Positions 26,458 to 36,022 of a stretch of DNA of 64,000 bases are shown piece after piece. The notes beneath the pieces were generated by a model. That model did no database searches, was not told where the DNA came from, and saw only the letters and a list, made by a program, of their open reading frames with translations. The stretch is from Fumia xinanensis (lineage in GTDB: Bacteria; Bacillota; Clostridia; Oscillospirales; Ruminococcaceae), in the NCBI RefSeq assembly GCF_014384905.1, contig NZ_JACRSV010000001.1, positions 992,001-1,056,000 of the forward strand. Reading direction: 5' to 3'. Positions within the stretch are counted from its first letter, which is position 1; each line of letters starts with the position of its first letter. The position numbers were made by a program, and so were the translations under genes.

Positions 26458-27684
26458 TTATTTCCGCCTGGGATGGACTTTTGCCCTGTGATGGGGGCGC
26501 TCAATGATATGATTGGGAATTTCTCCAAAAACGGTATTGTAGACGCCCAGCAGGTAGTTTGCTAAATTTTCGCTGCCCGCCTGTTTAACGCTCTCCCGTA
26601 CCGAACTGCGCAGGAGCTCCGCTTCTTCAGGAGTTTTTTTCTGGTAGTCTTTCAGTTCTTTATACATTTCGTCAGCATCGAAAAAGATGTATCCGTTGAC
26701 GCCGTTCTGCACCTGGCCCTGATTGAGTTTATCAAATCGGTGAAGCACCGGCAGGCCGGTTGCCATAGCCTCCAGCATGGAAATGGAGTTGGTGTCCGAC
26801 AGAGAAGCTGTGATATACAGGTCGCAAGCGGCGTAGTAGGGGGGGAGCTCAGCGTTGGGTACAGCGCCAGTGAAAATTATCATGTCGGCGATACCCAGGT
26901 CCTTGGCCTGTTGTTCCAGTTCAGGGCGGCAGGGGCCGTCGCCGATGATGACGAGTTTCATCTTATCGGAGGGGCGTACTTTGGCGGCCCAATAGTCTAA
27001 AATTACATCAACGCTTTTTTCACGGCCGATGCGCCCGCAGAAACAGACCGCCATTTCGTCGTCCTGGATGCCGTACTTATGCCGGAAGGCGCGTTTGTCT
27101 TCCTCTGTGATGTTGTGGGGGGCAAATTTGTCAAGTTCCACAGGGTTGGGGACAACCACTACGTCTTTGTCCATTTTGCAGTCGTTTTTGATGTACTCGT
27201 CACACTTCTTGGACGGGCCAGTGATGATGTTTGCCCGTTTTGCAAACAATTTGAAATACTGGTGTGAGAGCTTGGTCACAAAGGGGATGAGTGGTTTCGG
27301 CGCCACGTAGTAAATATAGTCGTCGTACATGGTGTGCAGGGTGTAGACCAGCGGTTTTTTCAGCTTTTTGGCAATGTGAGCCGCCGAGATACCGATACTG
27401 AACTCCTGGTGCAGATGAATAATGTCCGGGTCGAAGTCCTCGATCATTTTGAGGCGCTTGTGGCTTAACGGCATAGCGATGCCGTAGTCGTAAAACCGTT
27501 TGAAGGCCTTGGCCGGGCAGTGGAGCACTCCATTTTGGATATAGTGGCGGTGGGTGTCCGGGTCAGCGGTGACGACGAGCACCTCGTGGCCCAACTTTTC
27601 AAGGCCTTCCTTGAGGAGCTTGACGTGGGTGACGACGCCGTTGATATAAGGGAGATAAGTCTCCGCGAAAAGTGCAACTTTCAT
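26458..27684 (-). CDS. Glycosyltransferase family 4, diacylglycerol glycosyltransferase-like
   Basis: GT-B glycosyltransferase of 408 residues. The N-terminal MKVALFAETYLPYINGVVTH, IIHLHQEFSIGISAAHIAKK and the C-terminal donor-site SMLEAMATGLPV are typical of GT4 enzymes close to 1,2-diacylglycerol 3-glucosyltransferases. A role in membrane glycolipid or lipoteichoic acid anchor synthesis is likely by family, not proven. ATG 27684 follows GGAAAGGATG at long spacing. It is transcribed alone from its own promoter, divergent from ligA. Confidence 0.82.
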   Translation of the reverse strand: MKVALFAETYLPYINGVVTHVKLLKEGLEKLGHEVLVVTADPDTHRHYIQNGVLHCPAKAFKRFYDYGIAMPLSHKRLKMIEDFDPDIIHLHQEFSIGISAAHIAKKLKKPLVYTLHTMYDDYIYYVAPKPLIPFVTKLSHQYFKLFAKRANIITGPSKKCDEYIKNDCKMDKDVVVVPNPVELDKFAPHNITEEDKRAFRHKYGIQDDEMAVCFCGRIGREKSVDVILDYWAAKVRPSDKMKLVIIGDGPCRPELEQQAKDLGIADMIIFTGAVPNAELPPYYAACDLYITASLSDTNSISMLEAMATGLPVLHRFDKLNQGQVQNGVNGYIFFDADEMYKELKDYQKKTPEEAELLRSSVRESVKQAGSENLANYLLGVYNTVFGEIPNHIIERPHHRAKVHPRRK

Positions 27685-27777
27685 TGTGGGTATACATCCT
27701 TTCCATGAGTTGTCTGTTAGATGCAGATGGTGTTTTTATAAAAAAATCCGTTCTATGGACATAACAACACAAGATTA

Positions 27778-27806
27778 ATTATAGCGAAAAACCTTCTGCA
27801 TTGCAA
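27778..27806 (-). promoter_or_regulatory. Promoter for the GT4 gene
   Basis: Minus strand TTGCAA (27801-27806), a 17-base spacer and a perfect TATAAT (27778-27783), leaving a leader of about 90 bases. Confidence 0.65.
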
Positions 27807-27896
27807 GTATATTGATAAATTAGCCGCCTGTTTTCAGCTTTCTTTTGATATTCTTTGCAAAAATTGCCATCGGCACTACCGAAATGGAAAAAAATG

Positions 27897-27905
27897 TGGT
27901 ATACT
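27897..27905 (+). promoter_or_regulatory. Extended -10 promoter for ligA
   Basis: TGGTATACT (TGn plus TATACT) at 27897-27905, about 50 bases before the ligA start, without a clear -35 box. Confidence 0.45.
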
Positions 27906-27955
27906 ATTACTCGAATATGGTCTAAATTATTATAATAAGGATGGTTCAGCGGTCT

Positions 27956-29929
27956 ATGGAACCTAGCAAACGCTACAATGAGCTGGTGGAGGAACTCAAC
28001 TACCACAGCAAGCTCTACTATACAAAAGATGCCCCCGTTATCAGCGACTATGACTACGACATGATGATGATGGAGCTCAAAAAGCTGGAGGAGGAGCATC
28101 CAGACTGGATACGCCCCGATTCCCCGACCCAGCGGGTGGGCGACGTACTCTACAACACCTTTGAGAAGGTAGAGCACACGGTGCAGATGGGGTCTTTGCA
28201 GGACGTGTTCAGCACTGATGAGCTATACTCTTTCGACGAACGATGCCGGGCGGTTCTTCCGAATCCGCGGTACGTGGTAGAGCCGAAAATCGACGGCTTG
28301 TCGGTCTCTCTCGAGTATCGAGACGGACGGTTCACGCGGGGGTCCACTCGGGGCAACGGCCTCGTGGGCGAAGATGTGACCTTAAACCTGATGACCATTG
28401 CGGACATCCCCCAGGAACTGCCGGAAAAGCTTCCCTTTCTTGAGGTACGCGGCGAGGTGTACATGCCTCGGGCGGTGTTTGAATCCCTGGTGGAAGAACA
28501 GCTCAAAAATGAGGAGGAGCCTTTCAAAAACCCCAGAAACGCGGCGGCGGGCGGCCTGCGGCAGAAAGACCCGAAGATCACCGCCCAGCGGAAGCTCTCC
28601 ATCTTTGTCTTTAACATCCAGCAGATCGAAGGGAAAACCCTTTCCTCCCACAAGGAGTCGCTGGACTATCTCAAAAGCCTGGGCTTTGCGGTGACGCCTT
28701 CTTACAAACGGTTCACTGACTTTAACGAAGTTGTGGCCGAAATTCTTCAAATCGGTGAAAATAGGGCGAAGTTTTCCTTTGAAATCGACGGGGCCGTCGT
28801 CAAGGTGGACGATTTTTCCGAGCGTGAGCAGCTGGGCTCTACCAGCAAGTTCCCCAAATGGGCGGTGGCCTTTAAGTACCCGCCGGAAGAAAAAGAAACG
28901 GTACTGCGGGAAATCCAGATAAACGTAGGGCGCACCGGTGCGTTGACGCCAACGGCCTCTTTTGATCCCATCACTTTGGCGGGGACGACTGTGAGCCGCG
29001 CGGTGCTTCACAACCAGGATTTTATCACCGAGAAGGACATCCGTATCGGCGATACCATTCTGGTCCGGAAGGCGGGGGACATTATCCCTGAGGTGCTCCA
29101 ATCGGTGCGGCACGGGGAGGGGAGTGAGCCTTACTTCATCCCCGACCACTGCCCGGTCTGCGGCAGCGAGACGGTGAAAGACGGGGATGAAGCGGTCATC
29201 CGCTGTGTCAATCCCGCCTGTCCCGCCACGGTGCGCCGAAATCTCATCCACTTCGCCACCCGAAACGCCATGAACATCGAGGGGCTGGGGCCCGCGATCG
29301 TAGAGCTGCTCCTGGAAAACGAGCTCATCGCCTCCCCGGCGGATTTGTACGCCCTCAAGCCGGAGCAGCTGAGTTCTTTGGAGCGGATGGGCGACTTGTC
29401 CGCCCAAAACCTCGTAAACGCCATCGAGGCGTCGAAAAAAAGAGGCCTTTCCCACCTGCTGTTTGGCCTGGGCATCCGGGGTATCGGCGAACGGGCGGCA
29501 AAGCTTCTGGCGGAGCATTTTCCCGCCATCGAGCAGATTTTTGAGGCTTCGGTAGAGGACATTACCACCATCGACGGCTACGGCGATACCATGGCGGAGA
29601 GTGTCGTTCATTATTTCAGCAAGCCGGAAACGCGGGAGCTCATCGAAAAACTTCGCGCTGCCGGGGTCAAACTCACAGAGGACGTAGAGGATAAAACCGA
29701 CCTGTTTACGGGCAGGACCTTTGTTCTGACCGGAACGCTTCCCACCTATACCAGAAACGAAGCCAAGGCCCTCATCGAGAAAAACGGCGGCAAGGTGAGC
29801 TCGTCGGTGTCCAAAAAGACCGACTATGTTTTAGCCGGCGAGGATGCGGGCAGCAAGTTGACAAAAGCCCAGCAGCTCGGAGTGCAGATTCTCAGCGAGG
29901 AAGAGCTGAACCGGATGCTTGATTTGTAA
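27956..29929 (+). CDS. ligA: NAD-dependent DNA ligase LigA
   Basis: Seals nicks in replication and repair using NAD+. It is 657 residues, full length. Domain Ia is followed by adenylation motif I with the AMP-accepting lysine (VEPKIDGLSVSLEY near residue 108), then the OB fold, the zinc finger (CPVCG...CVNPAC near residue 395-425), helix-hairpin-helix repeats and a C-terminal BRCT domain (LFTGRTFVLTGTLPTYTR onward). The start is ATG 27956, 11 bases after AAGGATGG; ATG 27941 overlaps that ribosome binding site. Confidence 0.96.
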   Translation: MEPSKRYNELVEELNYHSKLYYTKDAPVISDYDYDMMMMELKKLEEEHPDWIRPDSPTQRVGDVLYNTFEKVEHTVQMGSLQDVFSTDELYSFDERCRAVLPNPRYVVEPKIDGLSVSLEYRDGRFTRGSTRGNGLVGEDVTLNLMTIADIPQELPEKLPFLEVRGEVYMPRAVFESLVEEQLKNEEEPFKNPRNAAAGGLRQKDPKITAQRKLSIFVFNIQQIEGKTLSSHKESLDYLKSLGFAVTPSYKRFTDFNEVVAEILQIGENRAKFSFEIDGAVVKVDDFSEREQLGSTSKFPKWAVAFKYPPEEKETVLREIQINVGRTGALTPTASFDPITLAGTTVSRAVLHNQDFITEKDIRIGDTILVRKAGDIIPEVLQSVRHGEGSEPYFIPDHCPVCGSETVKDGDEAVIRCVNPACPATVRRNLIHFATRNAMNIEGLGPAIVELLLENELIASPADLYALKPEQLSSLERMGDLSAQNLVNAIEASKKRGLSHLLFGLGIRGIGERAAKLLAEHFPAIEQIFEASVEDITTIDGYGDTMAESVVHYFSKPETRELIEKLRAAGVKLTEDVEDKTDLFTGRTFVLTGTLPTYTRNEAKALIEKNGGKVSSSVSKKTDYVLAGEDAGSKLTKAQQLGVQILSEEELNRMLDL

Positions 29930-29991
29930 ATTTTCGGGCGCTTCTTGGCGTCCGTACATAGAAAAGATCAATTTTTGGAGGTCATAAATTC

Positions 29992-30261
29992 ATGAAAATC
30001 GACATGAAACGTCTGGCGAAACTCAGTAAGCTCAAATTTTCGCCGGAAGAAGAGGCAAAGTTCGAAAAAGAGATGGAAAACATCGTGGCTATGGTGGAAA
30101 AACTCCCGGATATCGATGCGTCAGGCGCTTTGATCGACCCAGATAACCCTATGGTGATGCGAAAAGATGTCCCCGAGAAGAAATTCAGCCGGGAAGAGCT
30201 CCTAAAAAATGCCCCTGATGTCCAGGCGGGCTGTATCGTCGTCCCCAAGGTTGTCGACTGA
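29992..30261 (+). CDS. gatC: Asp-tRNA(Asn)/Glu-tRNA(Gln) amidotransferase subunit C
   Basis: Small stabilising subunit of the GatCAB amidotransferase that makes Gln-tRNA (and often Asn-tRNA) from the misacylated precursors. It is 89 residues. The family pattern RLAKLSKLKFSPEEEAKFEKE and the tail ending RKDVPEKKFSREELLKNAP is clear. TTGGAGGTC precedes ATG 29992. First gene of gatCAB, 62 bases after ligA. Confidence 0.94.
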   Translation: MKIDMKRLAKLSKLKFSPEEEAKFEKEMENIVAMVEKLPDIDASGALIDPDNPMVMRKDVPEKKFSREELLKNAPDVQAGCIVVPKVVD

Positions 30262-30289
30262 GTATCGAAGGAAAGGATTTTACAAAACT

Positions 30290-31753
30290 ATGGAACTTTA
30301 TAAACTTCAGGCATCTGAGCTTTCTCAGATGCTCCAGAATAAAGACTGCTCCAGCGTGGAGCTCACAAAATCCGTCCTCGGACGCATCGACGCCAAAGAG
30401 GATGAAATTGGGGCCTACCTGTCGGTGGACAGGGAAGGAGCCCTTAAAAAAGCCGCTCAGGTGGACGAACGACGGGCCAAAGGAGAGAGCCTGCATCCGT
30501 TGGCCGGCATCCCGGTGGGCATCAAGGACAACATCTGCGTGAGGGAAATGCCCGCTACCTGCGCCTCCAAAATGCTTGAAAACTTCGTACCGCCCTACGA
30601 CGCGACGGTCATCGAAAAGCTCAACAAAACCGACTGCGTGTATCTCGGCAAGCTCAACATGGACGAGTTCGCCATGGGATCCTCCACCGAAAATTCCGCC
30701 TTTAAAAAGACCAAAAATCCCTTTAATACCGACTATGTGCCCGGCGGTTCCTCCGGCGGAAGCGCTGCGGCGGTGGCAGCGGGGGAAGCAATCGTGACGT
30801 TAGGTTCCGACACCGGCGGCTCTATTCGGCAGCCGGCGGCTTACTGCGGCGTGGTGGGGCTTAAACCCACCTACGGCTCGGTTTCCCGTTACGGGCTCAT
30901 CGCCTTCGCCTCTTCCCTCGACCAGATCGGGCCCATCGGCCGGAGCGTCAGGGATTTGGCTATGACCTATTCCGCCATCTGCGGACGGGACCCCATGGAC
31001 ACCACCACCGTTTCGAGAGAGTACCCTGATTTTACCAAAAACCTCAAATCCGACGTAAAGGGCCTTAAAATCGGCCTTCCGAAAGAATATTTCGCCGAAG
31101 GCGTCACCGCCGACGTCAAAGAAGCGATCATGAAGGTGGCTAAAGAGTACGAAAAGATGGGGGCGACGTTGGTTGACGTTTCCCTGCCCAGCACCGACTA
31201 TGCCCTTTCCGCTTATTACATCATTGCGTCGGCGGAGGCTTCCTCTAACCTGGCCCGTTTCGACGGAGTGAAATACGGTTACCGGACGGAAAGCTTCGGC
31301 AGCCTCGAAGAGCTCTACGAAAACACCCGCAGCGAGGGCTTCGGCAACGAAGTGAAGCGCCGGATCATGCTGGGAACCTACGTGTTGTCTTCCGGCTACT
31401 ACGACGCCTACTACAAAAAGGCGAAGTTTACACAGCAGCTCATTCAGCAGCAGTATGCCGACGCATTTACCCAGTGCGACTTGCTTCTGACCCCCACCAC
31501 TCCTGACACCGCTTTCAAAATCGGGGAAAACGAGAGCGATCCGGTCAAGATGTATATGAACGACCTCTTAACCGTTATGATTAATATCGCGGGACTTCCT
31601 GCCATCAGCATGCCCTGCGGCTTTGACGGCAAAAAGCTGCCCATCGGCTGTCAGCTCATCGGCTCCAAGTTCAGCGAGCAGAGGCTGTTTGACACGGCAA
31701 ACTGCTACGAACAGCTTGTGGGCGGATTTGATTTGTCCGCGACGTTACAGTAG
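30290..31753 (+). CDS. gatA: Asp-tRNA(Asn)/Glu-tRNA(Gln) amidotransferase subunit A
   Basis: Amidase-signature subunit that releases ammonia from glutamine. It is 487 residues. The Lys-cisSer-Ser triad is visible: lysine in GIPVGIKDNICV, cis-serine in GSDTGGSIRQPAAYCG, nucleophile region in PGGSSGGSAAAVAAG. The start is ATG 30290 after GGAAAGGA; a longer frame overlapping gatC is not supported by a ribosome binding site. The gap from gatC is 28 bases. Confidence 0.96.
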   Translation: MELYKLQASELSQMLQNKDCSSVELTKSVLGRIDAKEDEIGAYLSVDREGALKKAAQVDERRAKGESLHPLAGIPVGIKDNICVREMPATCASKMLENFVPPYDATVIEKLNKTDCVYLGKLNMDEFAMGSSTENSAFKKTKNPFNTDYVPGGSSGGSAAAVAAGEAIVTLGSDTGGSIRQPAAYCGVVGLKPTYGSVSRYGLIAFASSLDQIGPIGRSVRDLAMTYSAICGRDPMDTTTVSREYPDFTKNLKSDVKGLKIGLPKEYFAEGVTADVKEAIMKVAKEYEKMGATLVDVSLPSTDYALSAYYIIASAEASSNLARFDGVKYGYRTESFGSLEELYENTRSEGFGNEVKRRIMLGTYVLSSGYYDAYYKKAKFTQQLIQQQYADAFTQCDLLLTPTTPDTAFKIGENESDPVKMYMNDLLTVMINIAGLPAISMPCGFDGKKLPIGCQLIGSKFSEQRLFDTANCYEQLVGGFDLSATLQ

Positions 31754-31775
31754 GGAAGTAGGAGGAACGAACATC

Positions 31776-33212
31776 ATGGCATACACTGATTACGAGACCG
31801 TCGTGGGCTTAGAAGTCCACGCGGAGCTGAATACCCAGTCGAAAATCTATTGCAGCTGTAAAAACGCTTTCGGGCTGGAGGTAAACACCCAGTGCTGCCC
31901 CATTTGTATGGGAATGCCTGGCACTCTGCCGACCCTCAATGAAAAGGTCGTCGAGTACGCCGTCAAAATGGGCTACGCCTTAAACTGCACTATCAATCCC
32001 GTCTCCAAACAGGACCGGAAAAACTACTTTTATCCTGACCTGCCCAAGGCCTACCAGATTAGCCAGTTTGACATTCCGCTGTGCGAGCACGGCTATGTAG
32101 ACGTTCTGGTGGACGGGGAGGAAAAGCGCATCGGTGTGACCCGTATCCACATCGAGGAGGACGCGGGCAAGCTCATCCACGACGACAGCTTTACCGGCAC
32201 TCTGGTCGACTTCAACCGCTGCGGCGTGCCGCTCATTGAAATCGTCTCCGAGCCGGATATGAGAAGCTCCGCAGACGCGAAAGCCTACCTTGAGACGATC
32301 AAATCCATTCTCCAGTACATCGGCATCTCCGACTGTAAGATGCAGGAGGGCTCCATCCGCTGTGACATCAACGTTTCGGTCCATAAAAAGGGCGAGCCAT
32401 TTGGCACCCGCGTCGAGATGAAAAACGTCAACACCTTTTCCGGCGCTGTCCGTGCCATCGAGTACGAGGCCGACCGGCAGATCAAGGCGCTGGAGGCGGG
32501 GGAGACGATCTCTCAGGAAACCCGCCGCTGGGACGACGCGAAGGGCGTGAATGTCCTTTTGAGAAGCAAGGAGGACGCTCAGGATTACCGGTATTTCCCG
32601 GAGCCCGATCTGTCGACCATCGTGCTGGACGAGGATTACTTAGCCTCTATTAAGGCGTCCATCCCGGAGCTTCCCAACAAGAAGGTCATGCGGTACATGA
32701 AAGAGTACGGTCTGCCGGAAGAAGACGCGGGCCTCATCGTAGACAACATGGAGAAGTCGGCGCTGTTTGAAAGCGTCGTCGCACTCGGCAAGGTGAAGCC
32801 TAAAAACGCCTCCAACTGGATTTTAGGCGACGTTTCCCGGGTGATGAACGAGACGGGTAAGCCTTTGAGCGAACTGAACATCTCGGCCGAGCACCTCTCC
32901 GCCCTCATTGAGCTGGTGGAGAAAAATACCATTTCCAACTCTGCTGGCAAGACGGTCTTTGAGGAGATGCTCAAAAACGGCGACACACCCCAGAAAATCG
33001 TGGATGCAAAGGGCTTGGGCCAGATTTCCGACGAAGGTGCCCTCAAAGCCATTGTGGACGAAGTCGTGGCCAATAATCAGAAGTCCATCGAGGACTACAA
33101 AAACGGCAAGACAAACGCCCTGGGTTTTCTGGTGGGCCAGTGCATGAAGGCCTCCAAGGGAAAGGGAAATCCCGCTGTCATGAAAGAACTTTTGATGGCT
33201 CATTTGAGCTGA
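31776..33212 (+). CDS. gatB: Asp-tRNA(Asn)/Glu-tRNA(Gln) amidotransferase subunit B
   Basis: Kinase-transamidase subunit that phosphorylates and amidates Glu/Asp on the tRNA. It is 478 residues. The start ETVVGLEVHAELNTQSKIYC, a zinc-type cysteine set (CSC...CCPIC), YFYPDLPKAYQISQ and the C-terminal GatB/YqeY tail (GFLVGQCMKASKGKGNP) are present. ATG 31776 follows AGTAGGAGGA. gatA and gatB are 22 bases apart, so gatCAB is one operon. Confidence 0.96.
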   Translation: MAYTDYETVVGLEVHAELNTQSKIYCSCKNAFGLEVNTQCCPICMGMPGTLPTLNEKVVEYAVKMGYALNCTINPVSKQDRKNYFYPDLPKAYQISQFDIPLCEHGYVDVLVDGEEKRIGVTRIHIEEDAGKLIHDDSFTGTLVDFNRCGVPLIEIVSEPDMRSSADAKAYLETIKSILQYIGISDCKMQEGSIRCDINVSVHKKGEPFGTRVEMKNVNTFSGAVRAIEYEADRQIKALEAGETISQETRRWDDAKGVNVLLRSKEDAQDYRYFPEPDLSTIVLDEDYLASIKASIPELPNKKVMRYMKEYGLPEEDAGLIVDNMEKSALFESVVALGKVKPKNASNWILGDVSRVMNETGKPLSELNISAEHLSALIELVEKNTISNSAGKTVFEEMLKNGDTPQKIVDAKGLGQISDEGALKAIVDEVVANNQKSIEDYKNGKTNALGFLVGQCMKASKGKGNPAVMKELLMAHLS

Positions 33213-33220
33213 ATATGCCC

Positions 33221-33255
33221 AAAAATCCCCCGTGGTTTGACCGCGGGGGATTTTT
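33221..33255 (+). terminator. Terminator after gatCAB
   Basis: AAAAATCCCCCG and CGGGGGATTTTT form a 12-bp core stem, extended inward, with a T-run right after gatB. Confidence 0.9.
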
Positions 33256-33333
33256 ATGGATACAATGCTTTTATTTCACAACATAAACAAAATTTTCCCC
33301 CCTTTTCCTTTTTAGGAGGAGGCAAGAAGCAAA

Positions 33334-33420
33334 ATGCAATATGGATATGGATTTTTAATAGCTGTTTGTCACACTTTTTTTGCAGGATTCCTCATGTATT
33401 TTATAAGCAAAAAGGACTAA
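33334..33420 (+). CDS. Possible 28-residue membrane microprotein
   Basis: ATG 33334 follows a strong AGGAGGAGG (33314-33322) at 11 bases and opens a 28-codon frame ending TAA 33420. The product is one hydrophobic segment (GFLIAVCHTFFAGFLMYFI) flanked by a short polar start and a KKD tail, the usual shape of a single-span small membrane protein. It lies between the gatB terminator and the GH2 gene. No family is recognised, and expression is not shown by sequence alone. Confidence 0.5.
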   Translation: MQYGYGFLIAVCHTFFAGFLMYFISKKD

Positions 33421-33466
33421 AATTGGGTCAACCGGCGGTAAGAAAATCTAAAAGGAGTTGTTAGTT

Positions 33467-35158
33467 ATGAGCATTCCAAGACCAGAACACCCCAATCCCC
33501 AATTTGAGCGGAAAGAGTGGCTGAATTTAAACGGAATCTGGGAATTTCAGCTGGACATGGGCAAAAGCGGCATTGAACGGAAAATGTATAATCTCGACCA
33601 TCTGGAGGGCCAAATCAACGTTCCGTTTTGCGTGGAAAGTGCGCTTTCCGGCGTCGAGAATCTGGATTTTATGCCCGCAGTTTGGTATCGGAGAACCTTT
33701 TCCGCTCCAGAAAGCTGGCGAGAGGGGAAGGTAATCCTTCACTTTGGGGCAGCCGATTATGAAACTTTCGTTTATATGAACAAACAGTTTGTAGGGAGTC
33801 ACAGGGGGGGCTATTCCTCTTTTGGGCTGGATGTAACGGCGTTTCTCCGGGAAGGGGAGAACAGCCTGACGGTTTGTGTACAAGACGATATACGCTCCTG
33901 TGCTCAACCCAGGGGCAAACAATCGAGCCTTTATTATTCCAACGGCTGCGATTATACCCGATGCACTGGCATTTGGCAGACAGTCTGGTTGGAGCATCTG
34001 CCGGACAGCCACCTGAAAAGTTTCCGCTTTTATCCGGACGCGGCAAACCAAATGGTAGAGATTGAGGCGGAGCTGGCCGGAAAAGACCGGCTTTCGGTGG
34101 AAATTTCCTACGAGGGAAGACCGGTCGGCCGTGCCGAAGTGCAGGGAAAACCGATGGTCCGCTTTATCGTGCCTCTCCAGGAAAAACACCTGTGGGAAGC
34201 GGGACACGGGCGGCTCTATGATGTGAAATTCACCTATGGGCAGGACGTGGTACAAAGCTACTTCGGCCTACGCGATGTGGAGCTGGATGGACTCAAATTC
34301 CGCCTGAACGACAAATCCATTTTTTTGCGGATGGTGCTGGACCAGGGATATTATCGGGACGGTATCTACACCGCTAAAGACGATGAGACGCTGAAAAAGG
34401 ATATTGAGTTGTCCATGGACATGGGTTTTAACGGGGCACGGCTCCATCAGAAAGTGTTTGAACCCCGATTCCTCTATCACTGTGACCGGATGGGTTACTT
34501 GGTTTGGGGCGAATTTGCAAACTGGGGATTTGAGAGTTTCGATCAGAATGCACTGGTTTCCTTGATTCCGGAGTGGCTGGAAGTGATGAAACGGGACTGC
34601 AACCATCCCTCTATCATCGGTTGGTGCCCGCTCAATGAAATCCTCCGGCAGATCCCGGAATTTCAGCCGATTGTCTATCAAGTGACCAAAGCCTTTGACC
34701 CCGGACGGCCTTGCATTGACATCAGCGGCTACGTTCACAACATGAGGGCGGAGATTTTTGATGTTCACGATTATATTCAGGATCCGAAACATTTCCGGGA
34801 GACCTATCGTCGAGTTAAGGAAGAGGGCGTCTGGCCCGGACCCTACGAATACGAATACGGGGGACAGCCGGTTTTCGTCAGCGAGTACGGCGGCATACGC
34901 TGGGACATGGACAGCGATCTGCCGGAAAATAGCTGGGGCTATGGAGAATCGCCCAAAACCAAAGAGGAATTTTTGGAGCGTTATAAAGGGCTGACCCACG
35001 CCTTGCTGGACAACGACCGGGTTATTGGCTTTTGCTACACCCAGCTTTACGATATTGAGCAGGAGGTAAACGGCCTTTATACTTATGACCGGAAAGCCAA
35101 GTTCGATCCCGTGGTGATTCGGGCGATCAACAGCAAAAAATCTCCTATCGAGGATTAA
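33467..35158 (+). CDS. Glycoside hydrolase family 2 enzyme
   Basis: Beta-glycosidase of 563 residues, cytoplasmic because no signal peptide is seen. The N-terminal sugar-binding jelly roll (RPEHPNPQFERKEWLNLNG, WYRRTF), a middle immunoglobulin-like part and a C-terminal TIM barrel are visible. The acid/base glutamate is in NHPSIIGWCPLNE near residue 390, and the nucleophile is likely the glutamate of FVSEYGG near 472. Substrate (beta-galactoside, glucuronide or other) is not decided by these motifs. It is shorter than LacZ-type enzymes. AAAGGAG precedes ATG 33467. Confidence 0.85.
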   Translation: MSIPRPEHPNPQFERKEWLNLNGIWEFQLDMGKSGIERKMYNLDHLEGQINVPFCVESALSGVENLDFMPAVWYRRTFSAPESWREGKVILHFGAADYETFVYMNKQFVGSHRGGYSSFGLDVTAFLREGENSLTVCVQDDIRSCAQPRGKQSSLYYSNGCDYTRCTGIWQTVWLEHLPDSHLKSFRFYPDAANQMVEIEAELAGKDRLSVEISYEGRPVGRAEVQGKPMVRFIVPLQEKHLWEAGHGRLYDVKFTYGQDVVQSYFGLRDVELDGLKFRLNDKSIFLRMVLDQGYYRDGIYTAKDDETLKKDIELSMDMGFNGARLHQKVFEPRFLYHCDRMGYLVWGEFANWGFESFDQNALVSLIPEWLEVMKRDCNHPSIIGWCPLNEILRQIPEFQPIVYQVTKAFDPGRPCIDISGYVHNMRAEIFDVHDYIQDPKHFRETYRRVKEEGVWPGPYEYEYGGQPVFVSEYGGIRWDMDSDLPENSWGYGESPKTKEEFLERYKGLTHALLDNDRVIGFCYTQLYDIEQEVNGLYTYDRKAKFDPVVIRAINSKKSPIED

Positions 35159-35197
35159 AAGATGAAGAGGTTCTCAAACAGAACCTCTTCATCTTTT
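35157..35197 (+). terminator. Terminator after the GH2 gene
   Basis: GATGAAGAGGTTCT, loop CAAAC, AGAACCTCTTCATC with flanking A and T runs: a perfect 14-bp stem starting at the stop codon. Confidence 0.9.
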
Positions 35198-35226
35198 CAA
35201 AATACGGTGTTTTTTTCTCCAGAATG

Positions 35227-35235
35227 TGGTATGAT
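35227..35235 (+). promoter_or_regulatory. Extended -10 promoter for deoD
   Basis: TGGTATGAT at 35227-35235 (TGn plus TATGAT), about 65 bases before the deoD start. No strong -35 is seen. Confidence 0.45.
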
Positions 35236-35299
35236 AGGTCTATGGAAAACGCTCCTTATTGGGAGCTGTGTATCAAAAGTCCACAAAGGAGAGATGTTT

Positions 35300-36022
35300 A
35301 TGTATATTACCCCCACCCCTCACAATGAAGCGGCCCTGGGTGAAATCGCCAAAACGGTGCTGATGCCCGGCGACCCGCTGAGAGCGAAGGAAATCGCTGA
35401 TGCGTTTTTGGAGGATTACACCTGTGTCAATACAGTGCGAAACATGCTTGCCTTTACAGGCACATATATGGGAAAAAAGATTTCTGTCATGGGTTCAGGA
35501 ATGGGAATGCCTTCTATTGGCATCTATTCCTACGAATTGTTCCACCATTATGATGTGGACTGCATTATCCGGGTGGGATCGGCAGGCGGCATTTCCAAAA
35601 AGGTGGGCCTGCGGGACATTGTAGCGGTCATGGGGGCTTCCACCAACTCCAATTATGCCTCTCAGTTCCACCTGCCGGGTACCTTTGCGCCTATCGCCGA
35701 TTTCAGTCTTCTACGCCATGCGGTGGAAATTGCTGAGGCAAAGGGTCTTTCCATCCAGGTGGGAAATATCCTGTCCTCCGACGTGTTTTATAACGACCTG
35801 CCGGAAGATTCCTTCACCTGGGAGAAGATGGGGATCCTGGCAGTGGAGATGGAGGCGGCGGCCCTCTACATGAACGCGGCTCGAGCTGGGAAAAAAGCTC
35901 TGGGCCTTATGACCATCTCAGACCATCTTGCTACGGGAGAGGCTCTCAGCTCCGACGAGCGGCAGACCGGCTTTGCCGAAATGATTGGCCTCGCGCTGGA
36001 CACGGCGGTGACGATGGAATAG
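35300..36022 (+). CDS. deoD: Purine-nucleoside phosphorylase DeoD type
   Basis: Hexameric phosphorylase that splits purine (deoxy)nucleosides to base and (deoxy)ribose-1-phosphate for salvage. It is 240 residues. Family motifs: TPHNEAALGEIAKTVLMPGDP, VGSAGGISKKVGLRDI and the nucleoside-site VEMEAAALYMNA. The start is ATG 35300, because AAAGGAGA (35285-35292) is too near the ATG at 35294. It is a single-gene unit between two strong terminators. Confidence 0.95.
   Translation: MYITPTPHNEAALGEIAKTVLMPGDPLRAKEIADAFLEDYTCVNTVRNMLAFTGTYMGKKISVMGSGMGMPSIGIYSYELFHHYDVDCIIRVGSAGGISKKVGLRDIVAVMGASTNSNYASQFHLPGTFAPIADFSLLRHAVEIAEAKGLSIQVGNILSSDVFYNDLPEDSFTWEKMGILAVEMEAAALYMNAARAGKKALGLMTISDHLATGEALSSDERQTGFAEMIGLALDTAVTME

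Noticed and set aside
28382..29611. 409-codon open frame on the minus strand inside ligA
   Set aside because: Fully antisense to a complete, motif-rich ligA; no family motif or ribosome binding site. GC-rich codon use creates the shadow.
33237..33464. 75-codon frame before the GH2 gene
   Set aside because: Begins within the gatB terminator and has no ribosome binding site; the 28-codon frame inside the same gap is better supported.
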